DNA of 64,000 bases. Source: Sycon ciliatum. Its lineage: Eukaryota > Porifera > Calcarea > Leucosolenida > Sycettidae. Positions 1 through 14,362 of the stretch are shown here, piece after piece. The notes under the pieces are model-generated. The model did no database searches, was not told the DNA's origin, and saw nothing but the letters and a program-made list of their open reading frames with translations. Position numbers and translations under genes: made by a program. The stretch is taken from assembly GCF_964019385.1 (NCBI RefSeq), contig NC_088655.1:4251264-4315263 (forward strand). Reading direction: 5' to 3'. Each line of letters opens with the position of its first letter. The stretch's first letter is position 1.

Positions 1-1890
1 CCCTGGGCGGTGCGTTCACTTTCTAGCGGCCTCTATTTCGTAGTGTTACGATGCGAGCGCACCGCTCAGGGGGTCGGATTTCAGTTGCCAGCACTGTAGT
101 TCTAACACATCTCCAGTGCGCAAACCAACAGCCTTCAAGCTTGGAAGCTTCAAGGTTATGGTGGGACCAATGAGGAATCGCACTTTCTGACTGCTTATCA
201 TTTTGGTGCAGTGGTGGATTGTTGATTCATGACTTGTTTCTATGTGATTTCTTCTATTCTAATTATATTTACTGGTTCAGTATCCGAGTTAACCTTTTGA
301 GCACGACGCTGCCTGAATGCCGCCCCACGTCAACTCCTGCAAAAATCGCGTTTTTCCTATGAAAGCACTAGCTGTTCAAGGATCGATAACTTTACCTTCC
401 CTTGGACGAATTCCACGGCACTATCCGAAAGAGATGGCTGTGGTCCACACAGTACCTGTGACGATGATATTGAGATTTGAGACCCATTTAGTATTTACCT
501 CTCTACTACTACTTGCTTGTTATGATTACTGTCCTCTTTCTTCATTTTCCCTTCTGGTTTAGTCATTACACGTATTAATTTATATTATTTGGTGCAATAC
601 TAGCGCCCCTTTCTCGCACCAAATTATTATTTTTGCTACCTGACCATGCACCCCCCCTTTTTTTTCGATGCCAGGTTGCAACGCTAACGCCGAGACCCCT
701 GGTCGGTCGAGTTGCTCCCTGTACATCGGCACGTCGTCCCTACATCCCCTGTGTCTTGTCTTGTGTTTGTCTCCACATGTCTCTTTGTAGGGCTGTGTTC
801 CCAATAAAAAAAATAAAAATAAAAAATAAAAAACTGCACCATGTACGATAAGATCGTTAAAAATCGCCAAATACGACAGCTGTCCAGAGCCAGAGATCAT
901 CTTTTTACGAATGGACTGTAGATGAAATCCAACTGAAAGTGCAAAGCTGGCGTCTGACCCTGGACCATTTCACATTGCATCACTGCAGTTGTACATGTCT
1001 GCAGTCAGCAGTATTGTACGACTCATACCTGTCCTCACCACATATTCTGAATATTCCAGAAGACCAATCAAACGCGCCTTTTCCACATGATCCCGTTCTG
1101 GGTCGGACCAATCAAACACGCCTGTTCTAAATGATCCCATTCTGGGCCGGACCAATCAAACGCACCCTTACACCTAGCGAAAAAAATGCTTGTCTCCGAT
1201 CTGTGGAATGGTCTGAATCAGGACTCACTGGTTATGTCCCTGCTGTAAACTTCTGTTGTTTTTGCAGTGCTTCCTTCAGTTCAGTGGGTTTTCTTCGTTT
1301 TTGTTATAGGAAGAACTCGGTTTATAGACATGCATGTACACTCATACGTCGTTTATTCGGGCGGTCCGTGACCAAGCACTGCACGTAGCTTTGAAATGTC
1401 CGTGACTCCGAATCACGTACATGTTGATGTGGAAAGCCCATAGATATGGCATACTAGTATTACGTCACTATTTCAACAAAAAGTGACAAAAGAGTACTTG
1501 TTGTAGTGTTTCCACTAAAATTCTCCGGAAGGGTGCCCCCTAAACCGAAGTGCCCGTACCTTATGGGTTCGGATATGAGTGTACATTGTTTCTTGCTCCT
1601 GCGGCAGGTGTTGGAAGCAAGTGGCCTCCGAAAGCAAAACAAACCCTGAAGTGTCCGAGCCAAAGACTACCGGAACTTTGTTGTGCAGGCTGGTCGACAT
1701 TCCTCAGCAGCAGTCGGCAGGATGCTCTGGCGTCAGTCGCTGCTAGAAAGGTTAGCTTAATCCTTTTGAAGTTCAGATTAAAGGACCAAAGGTTTACATG
1801 TAATCCGTACTCCGAGTTTAATCCTCTTGGGCCGAAGATAATTTCAAGAAATGCATAGCACATATGAGAGACAGAGACAGAGACAGAGAC

Positions 1891-1950
<60 letters not shown>

Positions 1951-2569
1951 GGGGGGGGAGGGAGAAACTTGTTTTTCGACTCTGAGTTTCACATGAAGTC
2001 CCTTACTGCGGTTAGGTGACATCCCATTACGGTACATGTATATAATGGAACCTGCCTAGTACGCCCTCTGATAAGACATACCCCTGCTTTGTACGGACAT
2101 TGTCCGGAGTCTGTACTGGTATTATTTTTCCACGCTGAAATACCATGAAAACACCCCTGTCCAAGACCACCGCTCACGGGAGTTCCGAAATGTGGTCCCG
2201 TGTACGGGTGGTCTACTTTTCCTGGGTCGTATTAGTGCAGGCGTGTGGCTCGCATGGGCACGTGCACCCACCCCCCTAAAACTTTCGACCTATGTTCCAC
2301 ATGCACGTTATGACCATGAATGACATGCACCAGCCATCCTACACATACATTCAATGTGGCCGTGCACCCCCTCCCGAAAAGGGGGACCAGCAACGCCCCT
2401 GTAGTGGGAGTGATACTCTTTGGTCCTGTGTTCCTGGTCCTCAAGGAAAGGTGGTCGACATCATGGTGGTCGCCTGGACGACTTCTACTGTATGTTAGGA
2501 TAAGAAACACCTCGCATACTAAGTGCACACTTAGTGAATCGGAGTTTCGGTCTTTGAACACTTGCTGGT
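1..2569. other. gene-poor left flank
   Basis: I see no convincing exon here. Bases about 95-180 are a diverged piece of the repeat family that also occurs at 29260-29600 and 51480-51830; the shared core is a short palindrome around CTTCCAA.TTGGAAG followed by a GGTTATGG-like stretch. The rest is unassigned apart from the microsatellite at 1865. The missing 5' exons of the glycosyltransferase-like gene could lie here or left of the window. Confidence 0.4.
1865..1960. repeat. (AGAC)n/(AG)n microsatellite with poly-G
   Basis: Several AGAGAC units run into about 25 AG dinucleotides and then a G homopolymer. Long open frames across it are artefacts of the dinucleotide repeat. Confidence 0.95.
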
Positions 2570-2702
2570 GAGCTGATCTACTCACCTCCCACCGCTTTAG
2601 GAGCTGCATCTGCGCCTTGATTCTTGAAGGGTGGTGGCGTTCCTACTGATGCGGAAAACTTGGCCTCTAGCCGAGTCTGACGCGAACCGTGAAATTTGTT
2701 TA
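2570..2702 (+). repeat. SINE-body fragment (same family as 17750 and 62055)
   Basis: The stretch with a CACCG.TTAGGAGC core, then GCATCTG and GGTGGTGGCG, is shared with 17938-18080 and 62398-62470. Only the 3' body is present; the tRNA-like head is missing. It ends where the 385-bp TIR element at 2703 begins. It also serves as an unfilled relative of the site that received the 22-bp palindrome at 18035. Confidence 0.6.
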
Positions 2703-3087
2703 TGGGGTATTCACACGACAGGCACTTGCACGTTTTACAGGGAGTGACATACGAGAAAAGTGACTGTGTGGATTCACACAGCTGCACTCGACGACAGACA
2801 CGTTTGCATTTTTGAATGCTTTACCGACCAGTAGCCATGGGTATTTCAAATTTTCAAAACACGCATACAATAATTATCATGCTTTATTTAAAGAGCCGCG
2901 TAAAAAATCAAGTCTTGTTTCGCGCTTTTTGGTGTAAATGTACTCATGCACGCCACGATTATCTTGAAAGTGGGCCCCCAGCTCGCTTGCACTTTTCAGC
3001 CACTTTCAGCCACGTTTCTCGTTCACGGGTAAAATACCATAGCAACTTTCCGGTGCACGTGGATTTGCCTGTCGTGTGAATACCCCA
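2703..3087. mobile_element. 385-bp TIR element with TTA target duplication
   Basis: The two ends are inverted copies beginning TGGGGTATTCACACGACAGG. The direct repeat TTA flanks both sides (2700-2702 and 3088-3090). A TWA duplication suggests the PIF/Harbinger superfamily. There is no coding capacity, so it is a non-autonomous element. Superfamily assignment is inference from the target duplication only. Confidence 0.75.
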
Positions 3088-3349
3088 TTAAGTGCACACT
3101 TTCCTGTTGCCCATGGTTGTGCGTCTTGTATCAGAGTTTCACTTTACTCTTGGTATGAGCTATTTTTGTTCTAATCTAAGCACTCGTAGACTCTTTTGCA
3201 GCCATTTACACATTACCCTTCAGGATACCTCCACTCAAACAATAAAGATATCATGGTCTCTTTGCTGCTGACGTCATCAACTTTTCAAAAGTCGATGACA
3301 TATGCAGCGAAGAGTGTTTTGTGTTTGTGTTTGTGTTGAGATATCCTAA

Positions 3350-3864
3350 GGCCAAAACAAAAAATAGGCTTGTTTCCGGTCGGCAACCCCTCAAAAAGGA
3401 GACTCGGTCGGCCGGAATGAAACTTTTTTGGATACTTTTTTTTGGTTCCTCAATCGTTGTGGTATTGATGGACAAGGGCACCTACACATGTACATTGTAC
3501 ATATATCATGGCAAGGATCAATGTCAAAGTTGACTGACTCACTGTTCTTGTACAGCATGTGGTGTATTCCTGTTTTCGTAGATCCTGAGAAATCAAGCAA
3601 ACAGTTCGAGTCCTTCCAGCTCCATTATTCTAGCTCGTATCTTCCCCGGAGGTTTTTGAGCCGACAGCTGAGAATCTCTGCTACCTTGTAGGTGTTTCGA
3701 TTGTGGAATTCGGTTGAGATTTGACTGAGTTATGACTCATTGAGTGCACTTGCACACATGGCATTGCCACCGTTTGTATACATTTGGGACCAAAAAAGTT
3801 TCCGAATTTGGGAAAAAGTGGCCCGGTCGGGCGACCGGAAACAAGGTCATTATTTGTTTTGGCC
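3350..3864. mobile_element. PIF/Harbinger-like MITE, copy 1
   Basis: This 515-bp element has about 34-bp imperfect terminal inverted repeats starting GGCCAAAACAAA and containing TTGTTTCCGGTCGG. It is flanked by TAA on both sides (3347-3349, 3865-3867). A near-identical full-length copy lies at 24291-24804 with the same orientation and the same TAA duplication. No transposase is encoded. Confidence 0.9.
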
Positions 3865-3892
3865 TAATGAGAATAATCTATTTTTTTGTTAA

Positions 3893-5006
3893 AGGGGAAC
3901 TGTCACCAAAATTTTCTTTGTCTTATCTTGTAGTTCTTTGGCTCCTGATCACGATGGTGTTATTCGTTTTTCTCTGCGATGACTGGAAGTGGGTGAAAAC
4001 TTGAAAAGAAGGTCCCCAAAATTGTCCCGAAGTACCGAGTGACGTCACGCCGGACTTGACCTCCACGCGTACATTCATCGTCAAAAACGAAGTCCAGCCC
4101 GTGTGCTGGTCGATCGAGCCAACTGTTCGATGTACGGTGCACGCTTGCCTTCTGAACTCGGACACTCGATGTGTACGTTGTACACAATGAGAACGCCAAA
4201 AAGGGACAAAATGAACAAAAGTCGACAGCAGTTTGTCGCACTGGTACTTCCTCCACGAAGCTCCAGCTCTTTGTTTTATTTGTGATTACGAAGGAGTCGA
4301 AGGATGTTTGTTTGCTGTTAGTGTGACACACGTACCTCGTACTTGAAAATTATGTCGTTGTATCGAAGGTGGCGGTGTTGCCCACCCGGCTCTCAAATGA
4401 AAGACGTCAGAGTTTGTCATCTGCATCTTCAGCAACATCGCCTTCACGTACCTACATCGCGTTCCTTTGGGGCTCGGGTTGGTGGTGTTATCGCCGGCCG
4501 GAGGAGTACTGTTTTCTGCATACGCACTCATCATCGTGTTGTTCCTCACACGAAAAGTTCAAAACAACAACGACTTCCGTGCTCACAAAATAAAACTTAC
4601 TAATTAATTAGATCCTCGCGGAAGAAGTCAAAAAGGTGACAGCTCAGCTGCCTTTTACTTTGATTTGGCTGTGTAGCTGCACATGGGTCTCTGCCTCTTT
4701 GGCATTCTCCTTCGGTACGACGTACCCATCTGTGTTACAGTTCAAAAGGCACACGTGCACCGTACATTGGAACAGCTAGCTCGATCGACCAGCACACGGG
4801 CTGGACTTCGTTTTTGACGACGAATGTACACGTGGAGGTCAAGTCCGGCGTGACGTCACTCGGTACTTCGGGACAATTTTGGGCACCCTCTTTTCAAGTT
4901 TTCACCCACTTCCAGCCATCGCAGAGAAAAACGGATAACACCATCGTGATCAGGAGCCAAAGAACTACAAGATAAGACAAAGAAATGTTTTGGTGACAGT
5001 TCCCCT
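3893..5006. mobile_element. TTAA-flanked foldback DNA transposon (1.1 kb)
   Basis: About 255 bp at the left end (3893-4147) recur inverted at the right end (4752-5006) with only scattered mismatches and small gaps. The ends read AGGGGAACTGTCACC inward, and TTAA lies just outside each end (3889-3892, 5007-5010). TTAA targets are typical of piggyBac and Kolobok elements. The 600-bp centre has no recognisable transposase. The terminal AGGGG matches the 3.2 kb element at 44285, so the two probably use related transposases. The right end abuts a tRNA-derived SINE. Confidence 0.85.
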
Positions 5007-5010
5007 TTAA

Positions 5011-5135
5011 CTGGTTTGAGGGAAAGAGACAAATGGGAAAAGTCTGAAGAAAAATTGACTGTCACCACCAGGACTTGAACCAGGGACCTTCGCTTGTGGC
5101 CAGCGATGCTCTAACGACTGAGCTATGGTGTAGTC
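5011..5135 (-). repeat. tRNA-derived SINE, copy 1
   Basis: On the minus strand a tRNA-like head contains an A-box-like TAGCTCAGT and a B-box GGTTCAAGTCC, followed by a body with GACAGTCAATTTTT and ending in CTCAAACCAG. Copies occur at 11060-11200 (+) and 39287-39410 (-). The anticodon loop lacks the invariant U33 and the acceptor stem is poor, so it is not a functional tRNA gene. Confidence 0.8.
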
Positions 5136-5271
5136 GTCATCCCAGCATATCTATTTTATGATATTTTCTTTATCTACATACATGTATAGCTATGCATTCA
5201 TTCTCCGTTTGAGTGCTGTAGTCTTTGTGCTCTTGCCATTTGCATGTTCTGTGTGTGTTGTTTGATCCCAG

Positions 5272-6956
5272 GCTCAAAAGCTCTCAAGTCCTCCCGTTGA
5301 GAAGAAGGCAAATTGTCGGCGCATTCTGCTAATTGTTATCTTCAACTGGGTGTATTACCAAAACGTACCTAAAGTCAAGCAGCTCTACTCTAAAGGTAGG
5401 TAAAGCTGCTGCTGAGCGCCTACTACTGCTGCTGTTGCTGCTGCTGTGCCGTTGCTGTGCTGTTGCTGTTGTTGCTGCTGCTTTGCTTTGTTGCTGTGCT
5501 GTTGCTGTGCTGTTGCTGCTGCTGCTCCTGTTGCTGCTGTGCTGTTGCTGCTGTGCTGTTGCTGCTGCTGTTGCTGCTGTGCTGTTGCTGCTGCTGCTGT
5601 TGCTGCTGCTGCTGTTGCTGCTGCTGCTGTGCTGCTGATTATATTACTGATACCAACTGTGTTACCATAGGGGCTGCTGGCACTGCTCATTGCTTTGTGT
5701 GTTTTGCTGCTTTGACTATCGTGGTCCTTTGCTGCTTCTACGTCTTTGAAGTACTGCTGCCATTCCTAGAACTACTGCTGGTCCTTCTACTGCTGCTTGT
5801 ACTGCTGTCAATTTTGTGGGCAGCTATGCTGTTGCTTTTGCTGTGGCTGCTTTGACTGTTTGGGTACCTTTCAATCTGATTCTCTCTCTCTCTCTCTCCC
5901 TTTCTCTTTCTCCTTCTCCCCTCTCTCCGTCTCTTACTCGCACTCTCGCACTCTTACACATACACACGCAATCACGTGTCATACTTCCATCCTGTGCAGT
6001 TTTCACCGATATCGTGTTCTATGGTCCGGAGGCAGACCCTGGGCACGGCGTGTATGGAGAGGAAATCCAAGATGGCTTCCTATTCCACCGCGCCCTGGCC
6101 AGAGCTATAGCTGCTTTTCCGGATTATGATGGCTACTTGTGGGCTGGTGATGATGTCTTCCTCAACTATCCTATGGTAAGTGCATCAGCTATACACGATG
6201 GTAGGCGGTGTCCTGGTGTCACAGCACACCTGATAGTCACTTTTCATTGTTTGCGATGCCTTGAGTGACAGGACAAACGCTGGCTTGATACTCAGTATAA
6301 AACGCATACAGTGATGTCATATGATCATTACAATGATGTCGTTGAATTGTTTCTAAACGCCGTTTCCCCATTTGTGTTCTGTTTTGCGCGTATAGCTTCT
6401 CTCTCAAATGAATCCGGACGCCATCTGGGCCAACACTCGCAAAGGCACGGCGACAATGGATCTATCCCGGAACGACTCACCAAACTGGGTGCATTGGAGA
6501 GAGCCCATAGGACTACCAGCCGTCCAGGCTGCACTTCCCTGCATGAAGCGTGAGTGGCTGCAGCGGCGGGCACAGCGTCTTGGCTGCCCGGCGTGTGTGG
6601 TGCACGGGTTGGTGGACGTCGGCTATGTTCCCGCCGCCATGTCCGTCGAGTTCACGCAGTGCCTCTACGTCCTATGGGATGTTATGATGGAAATAGCTAT
6701 CCAGATGTGCGAGCTACTCGTTGCCAAAGACCCCAGCAAGATTGCTACCCTTGTCGGAGAGGTGAACGTCTGGCGGCCGCAGTTTCGCACTATAGCGTGG
6801 TTAGATGCTCACGAGTTCAATAACACACCTGCTGTGCATCCCATGAAACTGTCCAGCCCTTCCATGGTGGGCATGATGGACACGTGGTTACACCAGTCCA
6901 GGGCCTTTCATCGAAGCTCGCCAAAACTCCCCATCTGCGGGTCATCCCGCTCGTAG
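5272..6956 (+). CDS. glycosyltransferase-like protein, 3' exons (partial)
   Basis: Three exons join in phase: 5272-5395, 6000-6175 and 6396-6956, giving about 286 residues ending at TAG 6954-6956. Donors are GTAGGT and GTAAGT; acceptors are CCCAG (before exon 1), TGCAG and TATAG. The first exon enters in phase 0, so upstream coding exons are missing. The protein starts with a basic linker, then a hydrophobic strand (ILLIVIFNWVYY), then VFTDIVFYGPE, a region FHRALARAIAAFPDYDGYLW and an acidic GDDVFLN motif. This order resembles nucleotide-sugar-dependent glycosyltransferases of the STELLO/DUF288 kind, where the acidic motif binds metal and sugar nucleotide. That family call is by motif resemblance only; enzymatic activity is inferred. 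A membrane anchor would be expected in the unseen N-terminus. Intron 1 contains a 230-bp CTG-rich repeat. Confidence 0.75.
5402..5636. repeat. CTG-rich trinucleotide repeat in an intron
   Basis: Imperfect CTG/TTG/GCTGTG repeats begin just after the donor site at 5396 of the glycosyltransferase-like gene. All six frames are open or nearly so because of composition. It is intronic, since the exon-exon frames match across it. Confidence 0.9.
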
Positions 6957-7629
6957 CGCGCGTGTGTGTGTGTGTATTGGTATGTGTGTGTGTCTGTGTG
7001 TGGGAGTTAGTAGGCGAATGAAAGGAACAATCTTGCCCTGCCTTAGATACTGACTGTTCGCCATGTGAGGCACAGCTCCTTACTGTACCGAACTTTACCA
7101 ATGAGCTATTTTTATAATTCTGAATGACGATTTATCCCATCGGGTTTTCCCCTCCTATATCCATTGGCTTTACCATAAATTTTACTAACTCCAGAGTGTT
7201 TGATATCTAATATGAAGTGTCTTCTGGACTGGATGCATGCGAATTTGACTTTGTTCTGGAATACATGTAACTCCGGGCCAGATGGTCCACCCCCATTGCT
7301 TTCTTTTCCCAGATCTGACAGTATTGCTAGTGTGCTTCTCAGCTCCGCGTTAACGATTTTCTTGTACATGTAGGTACCCTAGGACTCTATACTATAGCCA
7401 TCTAGCACTGTAGCACTCTAGTTATCTACCACTCTAGCATTTCTAAGATGAAATTGAGTCCATCGCTCGTCCATCATGTTGCAATTTAGAAACCTTTTTT
7501 TAAAAGATGAACCAACATCATCCGAGTTTCAAGAAGCACTGACAATTTTTATGAACAAGTGATATTTTTTTCTTGAGATCAAAGTTTATCCGAGCTTATT
7601 CTACTTTTTTATATGACGATGGTGACAAC
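6957..7629. other. 3' flank, no gene seen
   Basis: This follows the glycosyltransferase-like stop codon. A short TG-rich stretch lies at 6960-7005. I see no supported exon. Confidence 0.4.
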
Positions 7630-7674
7630 CAGGGAGTCGTGAAAATACGTTTTGCTGTGTTTTGCGACTCCCTG
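7630..7674. mobile_element. micro-palindromic element, 45 bp (copy 1)
   Basis: It begins CAGGGAGTCG and ends CGACTCCCTG. The 8-bp direct repeat GTGACAAC flanks it perfectly (7622-7629, 7675-7682). Inverted CAGGG ends and an 8-bp duplication are hAT hallmarks, but 45 bp is far below usual MITE size. Four related copies are listed at 18035, 22223, 36605 and 48592. Confidence 0.75.
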
Positions 7675-7682
7675 GTGACAAC

Positions 7683-9556
7683 TGCAAGTAACCACATGCT
7701 TTGTGGCTTGTGTGGTGATGTTGTGTGCAATTAGATTTAGAGGGTGCATTGAGCTGGACCAAGGACAGATCAGTGCATGCAAACTGGTTCCCCGTGTAGT
7801 TTTTGCTACTACATGTAGTACCGGCATGTCTTTTGTTATCTACGAGAAAACGAACTGGTAGGAGCTTCAATCACTCACATCTTGTATCAGTCTTTGAACT
7901 CTTTTGGAAGTTCTGCGTTGTTGCTTCAGGGTCAACAAAGGCCCCTTTGTGTGACTTACAATTTTTCCAGCAATCGAGCAGGACTTGGGGAAACACGATA
8001 CGCTTGTGTGTGTGTGTGGGGGGGGGGGGGGGGGGGGCAGACTGTCGTACATGCAGTACCAAGAGTCCATTATGGACTTGGTACTATACATGGAGACTGC
8101 ACGAGGCCCGAAACCCCTGGTCTTCTCAACACTGGATCTGGACATTCGCCAGCGCACTCCAGTCGTTGCTGTGTACTGTACTTATACACCAACAACTGTG
8201 GAGTGGGACAGTCAAATGCAGCATACTACCAAGAGTCCATGTTTATGCACTCCTGGTACTACATTACTGTAATTATTTTACCACCGTGATCCAGGCAGTA
8301 AACCATCCGATAAGGAACGCAACCCAGACCAGCTTTGCATCCCAACTCCTGCAATCGTTCACACCCACATACAGTATTTCTCACAGCCTGTTACAAAAAA
8401 AAAAAAGGATCTTGAGGATGGTGTAATAATAATAATAAAACAGATTTCGCACTGGAGAATCGCCGCCAAATACATGTACAAGTATCCAAACCCGTTTACA
8501 AACTCCTCCATGACCAAACACAAGCCAAACAACGCACACAATTTGAAACCACACTGTCCGAACAGGCGAAAAGAATTCCGGACAATGACACATAGGTATA
8601 CTCACTCTATAGAGTACTAAGGCGAAGGACAGCTACAGCAGACAATGGCCATGCCAGAAGATGATCTGAACACTTCGTTGGAGTATAAAAAGAAACAAAA
8701 CACAGAAGCGCTTTAAAAATAAAAAAGAGGAAAATAAATCTAGAGTGTCCGAGTATGAAGGCACCAGGCAGTCTACCAGCCATAGCCAGCGCAGCACAGC
8801 AACTGTCACTCAGTCTACCAGCCATAGCCAGCACAGCACAGCAACTGTCACTCAGTCTACCAGCCATAGCCAGCACAGCACAGCAACTGTCACTCAGTCT
8901 ACCAGCCATAGCCAGCACAGCACAGCAACTGTCACTCAGTCTACCAGCCATAGCCAGCACAGCAACTGTCACTCAGTCTACCAGCCATAGCCAGCACAGC
9001 AACTGTCACTCAGTCTAGCAGCCATAGCCAGCACAGCACAGCAACTGTCACTCAATGATCAAAGGGCTATAGCACAGAAGCCCGTAGATGTAGAAGACTT
9101 ACTGCAGTTCAGCACATGCCGTGCAACCACCTGGGCGCTGCGGTACCCTGACTTGAGCTACATGACAACATGAAGCTTGACGTGACGACACCTCGGTGCA
9201 GCATGGGAGAGAGAAAAAACGCCCGGCAGGTGCCAGCGCTTGTTGATGCGTGACCAAAAGCATCGCGTTTCAACACTTTCTCGACGGCACAGTCGTAACC
9301 TTCGTTTTCCAAAACCCGAACCCAGATATTATACTTACCCAGGTCCTTGAAAACATGATTGTTTCATAACATCATACGTGTCCAGACTTCCCATAACTTG
9401 TACAGACCATGCTGAGCCTTTGCAAGTGGAAGAAAACCGTCTTGCTCAGTCACGCCACCAGATAGGGTTGACACGGTACAAAATTTACTACAAATAGAAG
9501 CAAACTTCAGCAATGGGAAGCAGCACCTTTTAGCACGTGCAAGAAACTCGCCTAGC
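7683..9556. other. intergenic region with simple repeats
   Basis: It contains a (TG)n(G)n tract at 7996-8037, a poly-A stretch near 8395 and the minisatellite at 8769-9052. No exon is supported. It lies 3' of POLR3K. Confidence 0.5.
8769..9052. repeat. 42/37-bp minisatellite, seven units
   Basis: Units start CAGTCTACCAGCCATAGCC and end CAACTGTCACT. Units 1-4 and 7 are 42 bp; units 5 and 6 are 37 bp through loss of one GCACA. A 42-bp unit is 14 codons, so a peptide-like repeat appears in one frame, but the 37-bp units break it, which argues against coding. Confidence 0.95.
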
Positions 9557-11774
<2,218 letters not shown>

Positions 11775-11869
11775 TGTGGATGCAACTTAGCAGCAAATCA
11801 ATCAATCAACTGGTGTTGTGACAAAATACAGTAGGATGTTATTTTGGCATTTTCAAAACTGTTACTTGA

Positions 11870-13560
11870 AAAAATTTAATGACATTGCATAATTATTGCA
11901 AGAGAGAAAAGCTCGATCATGCGTATGCGCGCATATGCGCATTAGTCCATCAGCCAAGAACTCAGAAGTCGTCAAATTCAAGCACCCTGTTGCACTTAGA
12001 AATCGAATACTTGATTTTGGCCTCAATGGGGAGTTTAGGTACCCTGTACACCGAATCCGCAAATAAAAAGAGTAAACGACTTGCACGCTCTGCAGGGGGA
12101 AGCCGACAAAGTGACCATTTTTGGCATTTCATCGACAGCCATTGTTGTGACCTAAACCCAATCTCCAATCAGTGCCATGCGCGTTTCAGGAATGAACTCA
12201 CACTCAGTTTCAGATTTTTGTGAATTACGGGAAAAATCTTGCAAATCGAGAAGATTTGCAGTGTAAACCATTGCAGTTTCCGTATTACACGTGTGCCTGG
12301 ATTCAAATTACAATAAAATTGTTGTTCGCCTACTTGTAGAGTGTTGTTCCATTACACATCTCTTTCACTGTTCTATTTAAATTGAGCATCCGAATACATA
12401 CCTTCAGGAAGATTACAATGAGCTAGTATTGAACATCATCCACCTTCGGGTTTCCGAAGTGTGCACCCCGAGTCATGTCAAGCAGGTTTGAAGCGTAGTT
12501 TTTACTGTTTGGCAAAAGTGATCTACGCTTCTACCCTGAATGGAATCACCCCGGGAAGGTCCTGATCCCTGGAAAAATAAGGAACGTGGAGAGCTAAAAG
12601 TAAGGAATCTGCGGCGATGGATGTTGTACATCGAGTGAATGCCCTGCAGTTCTCTTCTCCATTACGACCAACTAGCAAACGCCATGGCTCTGGATGCTGA
12701 CAGCAAACAGTTGAAATAAAGGCAAGGCTGCTTTGAACATGTTGCAACCAGGTAGTAGTACAGTTACAGTTGTACTACTATCTACCACACTCGAGATCAC
12801 CCAAAGAATAAAGCGATTGAATTCAAAATCCAAAAAATTGTTGGGGATCGTCTGAAGCATATTCAAGCGAGGTACAGTCGGGCTTGATGACTGATCAAAG
12901 CCCTTGGGCTGGTCCCTTGGGCTTTGATCAGCCATCAATCCCTCTGTACCTCGCTTGTTTATCTACTTGATATCATTGTAGTTGCAAACAAGTAACTACA
13001 ACAATTGCAGTACAATAGCAAGAGACCACTCTTGACAATAGTCATGTAGTCATGTAGTTATTAATTTTGAAAATGGTGAGCATCTTCATCTTCTTCCCGG
13101 TGCGCATGTACACATATTTTTTGAATCTGTACGTGCTCCAAGCCAACTCACCTCTGCTCAAATCGACGGCGATTTATTTCGCGATTTTAGATCGATCGCC
13201 ACGGAAAACCACACCAAACGTTGACAAAACTCCACGTTTTTCACTGAAGACGAATTGGATGTCCTGATAAAACGGATGGAAAACCTCGTAATGGCTGATG
13301 AAGAAGAAGAAATTTGTCGAACTTCCAAGGCGCACTGTAAAAGGAGTGCAAGAGTTTCGCCAGGGAAAGTAGGCAGGTTGGATTCAGTGATGCTTTTGCT
13401 GTCGATTGATGTCAGTTCCAGGTGTTCGATTTGTAAGTGCAACAGGGGACTCACTTTGGCACCACTGGCTGATGGACTACATATCCATATGCGCATGAAT
13501 CATCGATATGCGCGATGCATGCATCCTGCGAATCTCGTAAAAATATTTTTTATAGTAAAA
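11870..13560. mobile_element. degenerate TIR element with Myb/SANT-like remnant
   Basis: Sequence at about 11915-12035 recurs inverted at about 13405-13510 (shared words TAGTCCATCAGCCA and CCCTGTTGCACTTA). Between them, plus-strand bases about 13220-13330 encode FFTEDELDVLIKRMENLV, which resembles the Myb/SANT-like DNA-binding protein of Harbinger transposons, preceded by a frameshift. A 95-bp palindrome lies at 12863-12958. Exact ends and target duplication were not found. Confidence 0.45.
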
Positions 13561-14155
13561 ATACAATGAATATTGACGTCATTGTTGAGGATCTTCAATT
13601 CACATCTTCCCGTGCACGCGTGATATGAAGTGTGTTCACTACTTTGACTGACTATTTAGCTGCCACTGCGTTGCAATTTGTAACATCAGCAGAGTTTTGC
13701 ATTTTGCAGAATCCTTTTCTTCCGCGGCCTTGTGAGTTGTCAACCGGGGGTCGAAATCATGAATTTGCAATAGATGTAGAATAATAATATCCCTCAACTG
13801 ATACTCGAAGGACGTCCAAGAGCCTGCGAGAATGTTTTACAGTAGGTGAAAACCCTGGGTTTGTCCCCGGGGCTGACAATGAGTCTTCCACACCGTCAAA
13901 AGTATCAGGGCTGAAGAAGAGATTAGGCAAAGGTGAAGGTTAGAAACTGCAATTTGGGCAGTACAGATATTTCACTCACCTACCGTGAAATGTAATTATT
14001 TAAATTCCAAGTCTGAAGCTGTTGCTGCTGCTGCTTTAATTATGGCATAAATAAAGAACGGCTCAGTACGTATGAAACTCAGCTTGTCACCTCATCATCA
14101 GGAGTGCTGGTAGAGATACACGATGGCAAAATAATTTAATTGCCGGTGCCGGGAA
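13561..14155. other. intergenic, nothing recognised
   Basis: AT-rich sequence without a supported exon or repeat. Confidence 0.3.
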
Positions 14156-14197
14156 ATGCTGCATATCTGTAGCTGTATGTTGGATGATGACGTCATC

Positions 14198-14322
14198 ATG
14201 ACGGCGGAGCACCCATTGATTGAGAATGGTCCGCAGTCTTATTCCAACAAGAAGTATGATTATATGGATTGGGTGAAGGAGTTGCTAGTCAGCTGCTGCA
14301 CTTGTCCTGGAGACATTGCACG
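14198..14322 (+). CDS. possible first coding exon, unknown protein
   Basis: ATG at 14198 opens 41 codons plus two bases up to a GTATGG donor-like site. The peptide starts MTAEHPLIENG, with an acidic-dileucine-like sorting motif, and continues to KKYDYMDWVKELL and a cysteine cluster (SCCTC). A perfect CRE palindrome TGACGTCA lies at 14188-14195, just upstream. No continuing exon was found, so this may be spurious. Confidence 0.25.
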
Positions 14323-14362
14323 GTATGGGAGCTACGACATTGTTAGTACATGTGTTTGTTAA

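Noticed and set aside
5060..5135. Functional tRNA gene on the minus strand
   Set aside because: B-box is good, but the anticodon loop lacks U33, the acceptor stem is weak, and two further copies share a long non-tRNA tail. It is a SINE.
8745..9018. CRISPR-like array or repeat protein
   Set aside because: Units are adjacent without spacers, and 37-bp units break the frame. It is a minisatellite.
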